From an uncultured Prevotella sp. (GTDB lineage Bacteria > Bacteroidota > Bacteroidia > Bacteroidales > Bacteroidaceae), in assembly GCA_900550365.1 (NCBI GenBank), contig URRR01000020.1, forward strand, positions 1 to 41,606: a stretch of DNA of 41,606 bases, in the 5' to 3' direction. A model generated the notes under the pieces. That model made no database searches, was not told the origin of the DNA, and worked only from the letters and a program-made list of their open reading frames with translations. This document shows positions 1-7,686 of the stretch, one piece after another (within the stretch, counting starts at the first letter, position 1; every line of letters begins with the position of its first letter). Both the position numbers and the translations under genes were made by a program.

Positions 1-74
1 AGTACGGATAAAATGAATGTGTAAACTGATGTAGTTTATTTAAACAAAATCTGTCAACATATTTTAGGAAAAGA

Positions 75-162
75 CAGAGGCCGTCTTTTGCTTCCTGAAA
101 GGCCGTCAAATGCATTGCAAAAGGCCGTCTTTTGGCGGCCGAAAGACGGCCTTTTGCAATAC
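75..162. repeat. Four-unit 22-bp palindromic array, copy 1
   Basis: Four units begin at 75, 97, 119 and 141, exactly 22 bp apart. Each is a variant of AAAAGGCCGTCTTTT or its reverse complement AAAAGACGGCCTTTT; the order here is reverse, reverse, reverse, forward. Spacers of about 7 bp vary freely while the units are kept. Four more arrays of the same build occur in this window (9291, 15402, 19713, 27144). The function is unknown; protein binding, hairpin-based termination or a dispersed mobile repeat are possible. Confidence 0.85.
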
Positions 163-323
163 GTTGATTATCAGGCTGTTACCCGACAGCCGCCGGACGC
201 CCTCCCGGGAGGTCTGACTGACGTGCCGGAACACATGCCGATGTAACCTTATTTATATATTAATAAAAATTAAATCGCCCGAAATAAGATACGCTAATGT
301 TTCCGTTTCTCCTGATTTTACTG

Positions 324-331
324 TAACTTTG
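324..331 (+). promoter_or_regulatory. Putative eno promoter -7 element
   Basis: TAACTTTG fits the Bacteroidetes -7 consensus TAnnTTTG and lies about 53 bases before the eno ATG. No clear TTG sits at the expected -33 position, so the call rests on the -7 box and its location. Confidence 0.5.
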
Positions 332-383
332 CGGTCAAAATAACGGAAACATAAATTACGACTCTTTTAAACTTAAGGTAATT

Positions 384-1691
384 ATGAAGATTGAAAAAGT
401 TCATGCAAGAGAAATCCTCGATTCAAGAGGCAATCCTACAGTAGAAGTTGAAGTAACCCTCGAAAACGGCGTTATGGGCCGTGCTGCCGTTCCGTCAGGA
501 GCGTCTACAGGCGAGAACGAAGCTCTCGAGCTTCGCGACGGTGACAAGAACCGTTACCTGGGCAAGGGTGTGCTCAAGGCTGTGGATAATGTAAACACTA
601 TCATCGCGCCGGCACTGAAGGGCGACTGCGTCTTCAACCAGCGCGCTATCGACTATAAGATGCTGGCTCTCGACGGAACTCCCACAAAGAGCAAGCTCGG
701 CGCCAACGCTATCCTCGGCGTGTCACTGGCTACAGCACAGGCTGCTGCCAAGGCTCTCGGCATGCCTCTCTACCGCTACATCGGCGGCTGCAACTCTTAC
801 ACAATGCCTGTTCCTATGATGAACATCATCAACGGCGGCGCTCACTCTGACGCTCCTATCGCATTCCAGGAGTTCATGATCCGCCCCGTAGGCGCTCCCA
901 ACGAGAGAGAAGCTATCCGCATGGGCGCTGAGGTGTTCCACGCTCTCGCTAAGCTGCTGAAGAAGCGCGGACTCTCTACCGCAGTAGGTGACGAGGGCGG
1001 TTTCGCTCCCGCACTCGACGGCATCGAGGACGCTCTCGAGAGCATCTGCCAGGCTATCAAGGACGCAGGCTACGAGCCGGGCAAGGACGTTAAGATTGCA
1101 ATGGACTGCGCTGCCAGCGAGTTCGCTGTATGCGAGAACGGCGAGTGGTACTATGACTACCGCCAGCTGAAAGACGGCAAGAAGAAGGATCCTAACGGCA
1201 AGAAACTCACCGCTGACGAGCAGATCAAGTATCTTGAGGAGCTCATCACCAAATATCCTATCGACTCAATCGAGGACGGACTCGACGAGAACGACTGGGA
1301 CAACTGGGTTAAGCTGACCGCTGCCATCGGCGACCGCTGCCAGCTGGTAGGCGACGACCTCTTCGTTACCAACGTTAAGTTCCTCGAGAAGGGTATCAAG
1401 ATGGGCGCTGCTAACTCTATCCTGATTAAGGTTAACCAGATTGGCTCACTCACCGAGACTCTCGACGCTATCGAGATGGCTCACCGTCACGGCTACACAA
1501 CCGTTACTTCTCACCGTTCAGGCGAGACTGAGGACACTACAATCGCCGACATCGCGGTTGCTACCAACTCAGGCCAGATCAAGACCGGTTCAATGAGCCG
1601 CACCGACCGTATGGCTAAGTACAACCAGCTCATCCGCATCGAGGAGGAGCTCGGCGACACAGCCCGTTACGGATACGCTAAGCTGAAATAA
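384..1691 (+). CDS. eno: Enolase (phosphopyruvate hydratase)
   Basis: Converts 2-phosphoglycerate to phosphoenolpyruvate in glycolysis; cytoplasmic. At 435 aa it has the normal family length and runs without interruption. Visible motifs are the N-terminal AREILDSRGNPTVEVEV signature, GDEGGFAP at 202-209 with general acid/base Glu204, metal ligands Asp241, Glu297 and Asp324, catalytic Lys349 in IKVNQIG, and the SHRSGETED loop at 376-384. The ATG at 384 is the only start that keeps the conserved N-terminus. The gene is monocistronic as far as can be seen: a -7 element lies upstream and a strong hairpin terminator directly downstream. Identification is secure. Confidence 0.98.
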   Translation: MKIEKVHAREILDSRGNPTVEVEVTLENGVMGRAAVPSGASTGENEALELRDGDKNRYLGKGVLKAVDNVNTIIAPALKGDCVFNQRAIDYKMLALDGTPTKSKLGANAILGVSLATAQAAAKALGMPLYRYIGGCNSYTMPVPMMNIINGGAHSDAPIAFQEFMIRPVGAPNEREAIRMGAEVFHALAKLLKKRGLSTAVGDEGGFAPALDGIEDALESICQAIKDAGYEPGKDVKIAMDCAASEFAVCENGEWYYDYRQLKDGKKKDPNGKKLTADEQIKYLEELITKYPIDSIEDGLDENDWDNWVKLTAAIGDRCQLVGDDLFVTNVKFLEKGIKMGAANSILIKVNQIGSLTETLDAIEMAHRHGYTTVTSHRSGETEDTTIADIAVATNSGQIKTGSMSRTDRMAKYNQLIRIEEELGDTARYGYAKLK

Positions 1692-1714
1692 TCTTCTAAG
1701 AAGATAATAACACG

Positions 1715-1745
1715 AAAAGGCCGTGCCTCGGGCACGGCCTTTTTT
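1715..1745 (+). terminator. Intrinsic terminator after eno
   Basis: A 13-bp perfect stem (AAAAGGCCGTGCC, 1715-1727, paired with 1731-1743) encloses a TCG loop and is followed by a T run to 1745. It begins 23 bases after the eno stop codon, which makes it a textbook Rho-independent terminator. Confidence 0.93.
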
Positions 1746-1810
1746 ACTTTAACGGCTGTAATTATCTCGTTTACTTTATCCTTTCTCTCAACTAATCTGC
1801 ATATATTGCC

Positions 1811-2371
1811 ATGGAACGTGACATGAAATGGAAAACGCTGAAAAGCGAATACTTAATACGCCGGCCGTGGCTGACGGCGCGGCGCGACACGGTTGAGCTG
1901 CCTTCAGGCGTCGTCAACGACGAATATTACGTGCTTGAATATCCTACGTGGATTAACGTCATAGCCGTAACGGCCGACGGCCGCATGGTGTTTGTCCGCC
2001 AATACCGCCACGGTATCGGCGAGACCTGCTATGAGATTGTCGCCGGCGTGTGTGAGGACGGCGAGAACCCGGAGACCGCCGCGCGGCGCGAGCTGCTCGA
2101 AGAGACCGGCTACGGGCACGGCTCCTGGCGTGAGATGATGACAAGCTCGGCCAATCCGAGCTGCATGAACAATCTGTGCCACTGCTTCATAGCCACCGGA
2201 GTGGAGAAAATCAGCGGTCAGCATCTTGACCGGACAGAGGATGTAGAGGTGCATCTGCTGACCGAGGACGAGGCTTTCGACATGCTCCGCAACAACAAAT
2301 TCCGCCAAAGCCTCATGGCAGCGCCGCTATGGAGATACTTCTACGAGAAGCACGTCACAGCTCAGCAGTAA
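1811..2371 (+). CDS. Nudix hydrolase, ADP-ribose pyrophosphatase-like
   Basis: A Nudix pyrophosphatase that probably cleaves ADP-ribose or a related nucleoside diphosphate sugar. The full Nudix box G-x5-E-x7-REL-x-EE-x-G is present at residues 79-100 (GVCEDGE, then ARRELLEETG). The preceding beta-rich part (WINVIAVTADGRMVFVRQYRHG) is typical of the NudF/ADPRP type. Length is 186 aa from the first ATG; a second in-frame ATG at 1823 gives a product four residues shorter and is equally plausible. The last 17 bases overlap the 3' end of the convergent miaB gene. The exact substrate cannot be read from the sequence. Confidence 0.88.
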   Translation: MERDMKWKTLKSEYLIRRPWLTARRDTVELPSGVVNDEYYVLEYPTWINVIAVTADGRMVFVRQYRHGIGETCYEIVAGVCEDGENPETAARRELLEETGYGHGSWREMMTSSANPSCMNNLCHCFIATGVEKISGQHLDRTEDVEVHLLTEDEAFDMLRNNKFRQSLMAAPLWRYFYEKHVTAQQ

Positions 2372-3809
2372 TCTCCTCACCCTTAAGCGTAGCGCTCGAG
2401 CTGCCCGTTATCCTTACACGCACGGTGTCACCGATGTGGTGAGCACCCTTGTCGAACACCACGACCTTGTTCTGCGAGGTGCGTCCGAAGAGCTGTTCGC
2501 GGCTGCGCTTGCTGAAGCCTTCTACCAGGACGTCAAACTCTTTGCCTACGTCCATGGCGTTGCGTTCGGCAGAAATGCGCGTCTGCAGCTTTATCATCTC
2601 GTCAAGGCGGCGCAGCTTCACCTCCTCGGGCACGTCGTCAGGCAGATGCTTTGAGGCGTATGTGCCGGGGCGCTCGCTGTACTTGAACATGAAGGCGGAG
2701 TCGTATCCTACCTCCTCCATGAGCGAGAGAGACATCTTGTGGTCCTCCTCAGTCTCGCTGTGGTAGCCCACGAAGATGTCAGTAGTTATCGAGCAGTCGG
2801 GTATTATGCGGCGTATGGCCTCGACACGGCCCATGTACCACTCCCTCGTGTACTTGCGGTTCATCAGCTTCAGAATGCGGTCAGAGCCGCTCTGTACGGG
2901 CAGATGAATGTGCTTGCACACGTTGTCATGGTCAGCTATGACGTGGAGCGTCTCGTCGCTCATGTCCTTCGGGTGGCTCGTGGTGAAGCGTATGCGCATG
3001 TCAGGAAATGTCTCGGCCACGAGACGGAGCAGACCAGGAAAATTAAGTGAAGAGTTAAGATTTGAGAGTGAAGGATTAAGAGCTGGGGCGGTATTGGCCA
3101 GCGCGTCAGCGTCTGACGGCACACCGTCTTTCTTAACTCTTAATTCTTCATTCTTAATTCCTGATTCTTCACTCTTAACTTTTCCCTTTTCACTTAAATA
3201 GCTGTTCACGTTCTGGCCCAGCAGGGTAACCTCCTTGTAGCCGCGGGCATGCAGGTCGGCCACCTCACGCAGTATGCTCTCGGGGTCACGGCTGCGCTCA
3301 CGGCCGCGCGTATAGGGCACAATGCAGTAATGACAGAAGTTGTTACAGCCTCGCATTATGCTCACGAAGCCGCCCACATGAGTGCCACAAATGCGCTGGG
3401 GCACGACATCGCGGTAAGTCTCGGTGACCGACAGCTCGATATTCATAGCCTTATGCCCCGCCTCGGCCTGTGCTATCAGGTCGGGAAGTGTAAGATAAGC
3501 GTCGGGCCCGGCCACCAAATCGGCATGGTGGTTCTCTATAAGGTCGTCCTTAACACGCTCGGCCATGCAGCCCAGCACACCTATTATCAGCTTGCGTCCG
3601 CCGTGGCGCATGGCATTAAGGGCCTCAAGACGGTTGAGTATCTTCTGCTCAGCGTTGTCGCGCACGCTGCATGTATTGAGGAATACGGCATCGGCCTCGC
3701 CTACATCCTGACATACCTCATAACCCGCCATCTTCATTACTGAGGCCACAACCTCGCTGTCTGCCACGTTCATCTGGCAGCCGTAAGTCTCTATATATAG
3801 TTTCTTCAT
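2355..3809 (-). CDS. miaB: tRNA-2-methylthio-N6-dimethylallyladenosine synthase MiaB, with in-frame insertion
   Basis: A radical SAM methylthiotransferase that modifies A37 of tRNAs reading UNN codons. The N-terminal UPF0004 domain has cluster ligands Cys11, Cys47 and Cys81. The radical SAM CxxxCxxC is at Cys155, Cys159 and Cys162 (GCNNFCHYC). A C-terminal TRAM domain starts near residue 415. The protein is longer than expected (484 aa) because residues about 206-257 are a Lys/Glu/Ser/Asn-rich insert right after the conserved GQNVNSY. That insert is encoded by a heptamer-repeat element (3041-3197, listed separately) and keeps the frame. The ATG lies 12 bases after the beta-lactamase stop, so it is probably the last gene of the leftward block. 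Function is probably retained, since the insert falls between conserved blocks, but this is inference. Confidence 0.93.
   Translation of the reverse strand: MKKLYIETYGCQMNVADSEVVASVMKMAGYEVCQDVGEADAVFLNTCSVRDNAEQKILNRLEALNAMRHGGRKLIIGVLGCMAERVKDDLIENHHADLVAGPDAYLTLPDLIAQAEAGHKAMNIELSVTETYRDVVPQRICGTHVGGFVSIMRGCNNFCHYCIVPYTRGRERSRDPESILREVADLHARGYKEVTLLGQNVNSYLSEKGKVKSEESGIKNEELRVKKDGVPSDADALANTAPALNPSLSNLNSSLNFPGLLRLVAETFPDMRIRFTTSHPKDMSDETLHVIADHDNVCKHIHLPVQSGSDRILKLMNRKYTREWYMGRVEAIRRIIPDCSITTDIFVGYHSETEEDHKMSLSLMEEVGYDSAFMFKYSERPGTYASKHLPDDVPEEVKLRRLDEMIKLQTRISAERNAMDVGKEFDVLVEGFSKRSREQLFGRTSQNKVVVFDKGAHHIGDTVRVRITGSSSATLKGEEITAEL
3041..3197. repeat. Heptamer-repeat hairpin element inserted in miaB
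   Basis: The left side carries five heptamers of the AGTGAAG/AGTTAAG type (3046-3080). The right side carries nine of the complementary type TTAACTC/TTCACTC/TTAATTC (3133-3195). The two tracts face each other and could fold on an unrelated centre of about 50 bp. The same words occur in a longer tract at 30530-30632. The element lies wholly within miaB and adds about 52 codons without a stop. Confidence 0.75.
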
Positions 3810-3821
3810 AATTCAAAATGT

Positions 3822-4694
3822 TTACTTGTACGCGCCGATTACCGTTCGCGCAATCTCTGCCATAAGCTCTGCATCAGCCTTACTGCCAAGGCGCGAGTCG
3901 CGTATCAGCACGGCTATGTATATCCGCCGGCCGTCAGGCAGAGTGATTACTCCGGCATCGTTATCGGCCGTCAGCGTGCCGTCAGGCAACTGAAAGCCAG
4001 TTCCTGTCTTATGGGCAAGCGTCATGCCGGGGCCGAGCGCCGCCTTTATCTTGTCCTGTCCGGTAGAGGTTGAGAGCAGGATGCCCTTCAGCAGTCCGGC
4101 GTAAGGCTCGCCGAGGATGCCTCCCTCATACAGTTTCATGAAAAGAGAGGCCACCGACAGCGGCGTACTGCGGTTGTTGTACGAGCGCATAGGGTCAGCA
4201 TGCATCGTGGCCTCGGTCTCCGTTATGGCATAATCTTTCAGCCCGATAGCCTGCATCTCGGCGTTGACGCCGGCCGTTCCACCGGCCATGCGCATGATGA
4301 TGTCGCAGGCATTATTGTCGCTTTGGGCAACGCTGTAGACCAGAAGACTGTCGAGGCGTATCGTAAATCCGCCCTCGGGATGCACCTTAAGGAGCGGACT
4401 GTACGTGTCTTTCATCATCTCCCGTGCCTCAACTTTTATTATAGTGTCAGCCGGTATGCCGTTTCTCTCCATCTGGCGGAGCAGCGCTATCGCGCCGTGC
4501 AGCTTGAAGACGCTCATCATCGGATAGTCTCCGGCGTTGTTGACGGCATGCTCCCTGCCGTCAGCCATCCACGCCACGCCCACCGTGGCGGGCTTACCTG
4601 CCACGAGAGAGGTTATCCGTTCGGCGGCGGTCTGCGCCGCCAGGCATGACGGCATAATGACCGCTGCAATCATGACGGTCAGTAACTTTATCAT
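3822..4694 (-). CDS. Class A beta-lactamase (CfxA/CepA/PER-like subgroup)
   Basis: A secreted serine beta-lactamase that hydrolyses beta-lactam antibiotics in the periplasm. At 290 aa it starts with an N-terminal signal peptide (hydrophobic to about residue 20, ending SCLAAQ). It carries the catalytic SxxK at Ser61-Lys64 (SVFK), SDN at 125-127, an omega-loop ETEATMHADP around 159-168 resembling the PER/CfxA subgroup, and KTG at 229-231. All active-site motifs are intact. It sits 12 bases upstream of miaB and 19 bases downstream of the DUF3108 gene in the same direction, and shows no flanking insertion sequence or base-composition break. That suggests a resident chromosomal gene rather than a recent arrival. 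The antibiotic spectrum cannot be deduced. Confidence 0.92.
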   Translation of the reverse strand: MIKLLTVMIAAVIMPSCLAAQTAAERITSLVAGKPATVGVAWMADGREHAVNNAGDYPMMSVFKLHGAIALLRQMERNGIPADTIIKVEAREMMKDTYSPLLKVHPEGGFTIRLDSLLVYSVAQSDNNACDIIMRMAGGTAGVNAEMQAIGLKDYAITETEATMHADPMRSYNNRSTPLSVASLFMKLYEGGILGEPYAGLLKGILLSTSTGQDKIKAALGPGMTLAHKTGTGFQLPDGTLTADNDAGVITLPDGRRIYIAVLIRDSRLGSKADAELMAEIARTVIGAYK

Positions 4695-4713
4695 GGATTG
4701 ACTTTAAGAAGTG

Positions 4714-5535
4714 TTATTTCAGCTTCGCCTTGACGGGATTCTTCATTCCTCTCATGCTCGTAAGGAAGGCTTTTGCCGAGCCGAACTTAAGGAACATGTC
4801 AAGCCTTACGGGCACATGATTAGAGTCATCGGTGACGAAGAAGCGCGCAATCTCTTTCCATTCGCCGTCGTCCTGCTCTGTATAAGACAGCTCAAGACAG
4901 CGGTACTTCACGCCGTTGTCGGCCTTTACGTTCTTTGTTCCGAGCAGCTTGACACGCGCCGGGGCTATTCCGTTGCCGTCAGCAATGGGGAAATCCACCA
5001 CGTGGCCTTTCTTCCAGCTGCCCAGGTCGAAGCTGCGGGCACGCAGAAATATGTTCATCATGTCGAACACGCACTGTTCCTGGCTTACCGTGCGGCGCTC
5101 ACGGCGGCCGTCCTTGTGCAGCCGGCTCTGCGTGATACGGCATTTGCCGCCGGGATAATCATACCACACCTCGTCCACGGTGTAGCGCTTTCCTTCAAGC
5201 GCTCCCTTGCGGTAGTACAGCGGAGCGAGGTCAAGCGTAGAGTAACACAGCAGCGTGTCACGCATCACGAATATCTTGTCCATCTTGCTGTTGCCCCTCG
5301 TCGTAAGGCTGGCACGGTAAGCATTCTGCCCGTCATACTTGCTCTGGACGACATACATGGACGCCGTACCTACCTTGACCCAGACAAACTTCCAGTTGAA
5401 ATACAGATTGTATGACAGGAACTCACCCGACTTGAACGCCGTGTTCCTGAACGTACACTGCGCCGACGACGTGCCGGCGGCGCAAGCCATGCCGAGCATG
5501 ACGGCCATGAACAACAAGAGTCTGAGATGTTTCAT
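4714..5535 (-). CDS. DUF3108 domain-containing exported protein
   Basis: A 273-aa protein of unknown function resembling DUF3108. The N-terminus is a signal peptide (hydrophobic residues about 4-22, ending SSA), so it should be periplasmic. The mature part opens with a GEFLSYNLYFNWKFVWVKVG block typical of the family, and the rest is beta-strand-rich. No catalytic motif is apparent. It lies 84 bases after the Ig-like lipoprotein gene and 19 bases before the beta-lactamase gene, consistent with one leftward transcript. A structural or lipid/glycan-binding role in the envelope is possible but not shown. Confidence 0.8.
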   Translation of the reverse strand: MKHLRLLLFMAVMLGMACAAGTSSAQCTFRNTAFKSGEFLSYNLYFNWKFVWVKVGTASMYVVQSKYDGQNAYRASLTTRGNSKMDKIFVMRDTLLCYSTLDLAPLYYRKGALEGKRYTVDEVWYDYPGGKCRITQSRLHKDGRRERRTVSQEQCVFDMMNIFLRARSFDLGSWKKGHVVDFPIADGNGIAPARVKLLGTKNVKADNGVKYRCLELSYTEQDDGEWKEIARFFVTDDSNHVPVRLDMFLKFGSAKAFLTSMRGMKNPVKAKLK

Positions 5536-5619
5536 AATATTTATTATTTTGAAGTTATCTGAAGCTCACGCCATGCCGGACATCAGGCAACAGTGTCATC
5601 CGCGGCCACAAGGCCCAGC

Positions 5620-7596
5620 CTACGCTCCCGGATAAGGAATACCGAGACTGTTGGCACGCTCCTGGTTGCGGCGTTTTATGGTCTTCTCCTTCTCCGGTTT
5701 CTGCTTGGTTATGGCCATTGGCTTCTGCAGTTCGAGACTGCGCGACTCAGGATTCCACGTCAGCGTGAGGTCCCATTTCTCCTTACACTCTATCTTTTCG
5801 GGATAGTAATAAGTGGTCTCAGCCTGCCTGTCGGCCGCATAGTCGCCCGTGTCCCACTTTCCGTTTTTGTTGGTATCAATGAACATACGGGCGTAATACG
5901 TGCCCGGCTTGATGTAATAGAACTCGGCGCGGCCGTTGGTCGTGACGGTCTCTTTCACCATAGCGTCTGACGAATTGAGCAGCTGCACCACTACGGTGGT
6001 GTCTGCCATGCCCGTAAGGTCGAACATAAGGGTGGCGAAAGCGTCCTCACTCTTCACCTTGAAGCCGTGCTTCTCAGGAGCGGTAGTCTTGCCGTAGATG
6101 TCGGTGAAGGCCATTGTGTCAACCTCAAGACTGTACTCTATGCCGGGCCTCCACTCCCCCAGCAGCTCGTAAGTGCGGCCGGTGCCCTCCTTGGGGCGCA
6201 GCACAAAGGGCGAGCGGTACCACAAGGTGTCGTACTTAGAGTACAGATGTATGCGCGAGGTGTCGGCGGATGCCAGCGGCACGGGCATCTCGATAGTGAT
6301 GTTCTGGTCAGGGGCAGGCTCCGAGGGCACGTTGTATTTCGGCTTAAGCAGCTCCGCGGGCATCTCCGTCTCGTAAGGCTTATCGCGTTTCTTGGCCCTG
6401 TCCTGCTTTTTCTTCCACTCCTCATATTTGTCCTGCCGCTGCTTCAGACGCTTCTCGTAAGGCTGTTTTGAGAGGATTTCCATCGTGTCGGTCTGCATCT
6501 GCAGCACGCCGAGCGTGTCGGTGGCCATGTACTTCAGCTCCATGCGCAGCGTGTCCTGGTTGACGAGCATGGTGTCACGCAGCCAGTAGGTAATGGTGTC
6601 ACGGCGCTCGGATACCTCTGTTATAAAGGCGTCGCGCTCATCAAAGTTAAGCCCCCTGATCTGCGGCAGCAGGCTGTCGCCGTAGCTGAAGAACAGCGTG
6701 AAGTGGTCAGGCTCGCTGCGTTCTGACTTAATCAGGTAGCGGTCGGTCTGCAGTTCGGTGAACGCTCTGAGCACGATGTCGTCAGGCAGGAAGTGGGTAT
6801 AGGGCACGCGCGCTATCGAGTCGATGCGCAGCGAGTCGCGCCAGATAGTGTCCTGGCGGATGTCCGGCTTGAACGAAGGCGTTATTATGTCGTGCGAGAA
6901 AGCCAGCTGCTCGCTCTTCTGGTTGAAGATGTAATTGTTGTCGGCGTCCTGCAGGGCGTAGATACGGTAATCACCGGGGGCCACGCCCTTGATGACGAAG
7001 CGGCCGCGGCTGTCTGTACGCGACACGCGCTGCATCGGTCCGGTAGTGAAGGCGGTGTCGCTGAGATTGCTGTACAGACCCACCAGTATGCCCTTTATCG
7101 GCTCAAGGTTCTCCGCATTGAGCACGTATCCGGCCACCTGCATCGTGTCGATGTGGTCGCCGGTGGAGAATGTAAAGGTATAGTTGCCCAGAGGGTTGCT
7201 CTCGTTATTGTCGGTAATGGCGTCAGAGAAGTCAATCGTATAAGTAGTGTTGGGCTTCAGCGAATCTTTCAGCTCCACTTCAATCTTCTTGCCAGATGCC
7301 TTTATCTCCGCCTGCTCTATCTGCGGCGGCGATATTACCACCTTCTCGGTAGGATTGTCTACCTGAATATATTCATTGAAGTGTATGCTTACCTTCCTGG
7401 CCTTGACGTTAATGCCAAGGTCGGCAGGGCTGGTTCTCACTATCGACGGCGGTGTCTCGTCATACCAGCCACCGTCGGGCTGTCCCATCTTGGCGCACGA
7501 ACACACCACGGCCACAGCCACGACGGGCAGCCACGGCATACGGCGCAGGGCGGCACAGCGGCCCGCCAGACGGCTTATGGTATCTCGAAGAAACAT
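5620..7596 (-). CDS. Ig-like (SbsA/Big_5-type) domain lipoprotein
   Basis: A 658-aa envelope protein conserved in Bacteroidetes. The N-terminus has a hydrophobic stretch ending VVCSC followed by AKMGQPDGG, a lipoprotein signal with Cys32 or Cys34 as the likely lipidated residue. The mature protein starts with an SbsA-type Ig-like domain (about 45-145, PPSIVRTSPADLGINVKARK through YTFTFSTGD). A CarboxypepD_reg-like segment follows (about 150-215), then a long region with a Lys/Arg-rich linker near 385-410. The C-terminal beta domain contains FIDTNKNGKWDTGD, which resembles a calcium-binding loop. ATG at 7539 (residue 20, MPWLPVV) would give a more normal lipoprotein signal and may be the true start. 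Function is unknown; it is probably surface- or periplasm-facing. Confidence 0.82.
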   Translation of the reverse strand: MFLRDTISRLAGRCAALRRMPWLPVVAVAVVCSCAKMGQPDGGWYDETPPSIVRTSPADLGINVKARKVSIHFNEYIQVDNPTEKVVISPPQIEQAEIKASGKKIEVELKDSLKPNTTYTIDFSDAITDNNESNPLGNYTFTFSTGDHIDTMQVAGYVLNAENLEPIKGILVGLYSNLSDTAFTTGPMQRVSRTDSRGRFVIKGVAPGDYRIYALQDADNNYIFNQKSEQLAFSHDIITPSFKPDIRQDTIWRDSLRIDSIARVPYTHFLPDDIVLRAFTELQTDRYLIKSERSEPDHFTLFFSYGDSLLPQIRGLNFDERDAFITEVSERRDTITYWLRDTMLVNQDTLRMELKYMATDTLGVLQMQTDTMEILSKQPYEKRLKQRQDKYEEWKKKQDRAKKRDKPYETEMPAELLKPKYNVPSEPAPDQNITIEMPVPLASADTSRIHLYSKYDTLWYRSPFVLRPKEGTGRTYELLGEWRPGIEYSLEVDTMAFTDIYGKTTAPEKHGFKVKSEDAFATLMFDLTGMADTTVVVQLLNSSDAMVKETVTTNGRAEFYYIKPGTYYARMFIDTNKNGKWDTGDYAADRQAETTYYYPEKIECKEKWDLTLTWNPESRSLELQKPMAITKQKPEKEKTIKRRNQERANSLGIPYPGA

Positions 7597-7686
7597 TGTC
7601 AGATAAGGGGTTACAGATTAAGAGCCGGCATGCCAACGGCTTACGGGCGCCGCCCCGGCCTTACGGGCACGGCCATATGCCGCGGC

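Larger units (their letters stand above)
1..383. other. Intergenic region upstream of eno
   Basis: No convincing gene is seen. The stretch holds a four-unit 22-bp palindrome array (75-162, listed separately), an AT-rich segment, and a probable Bacteroidetes-type -7 element (TAACTTTG at 324-331) about 53 bases before the eno start codon. A 3' end of an upstream gene may lie to the left of the window. Confidence 0.6.
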
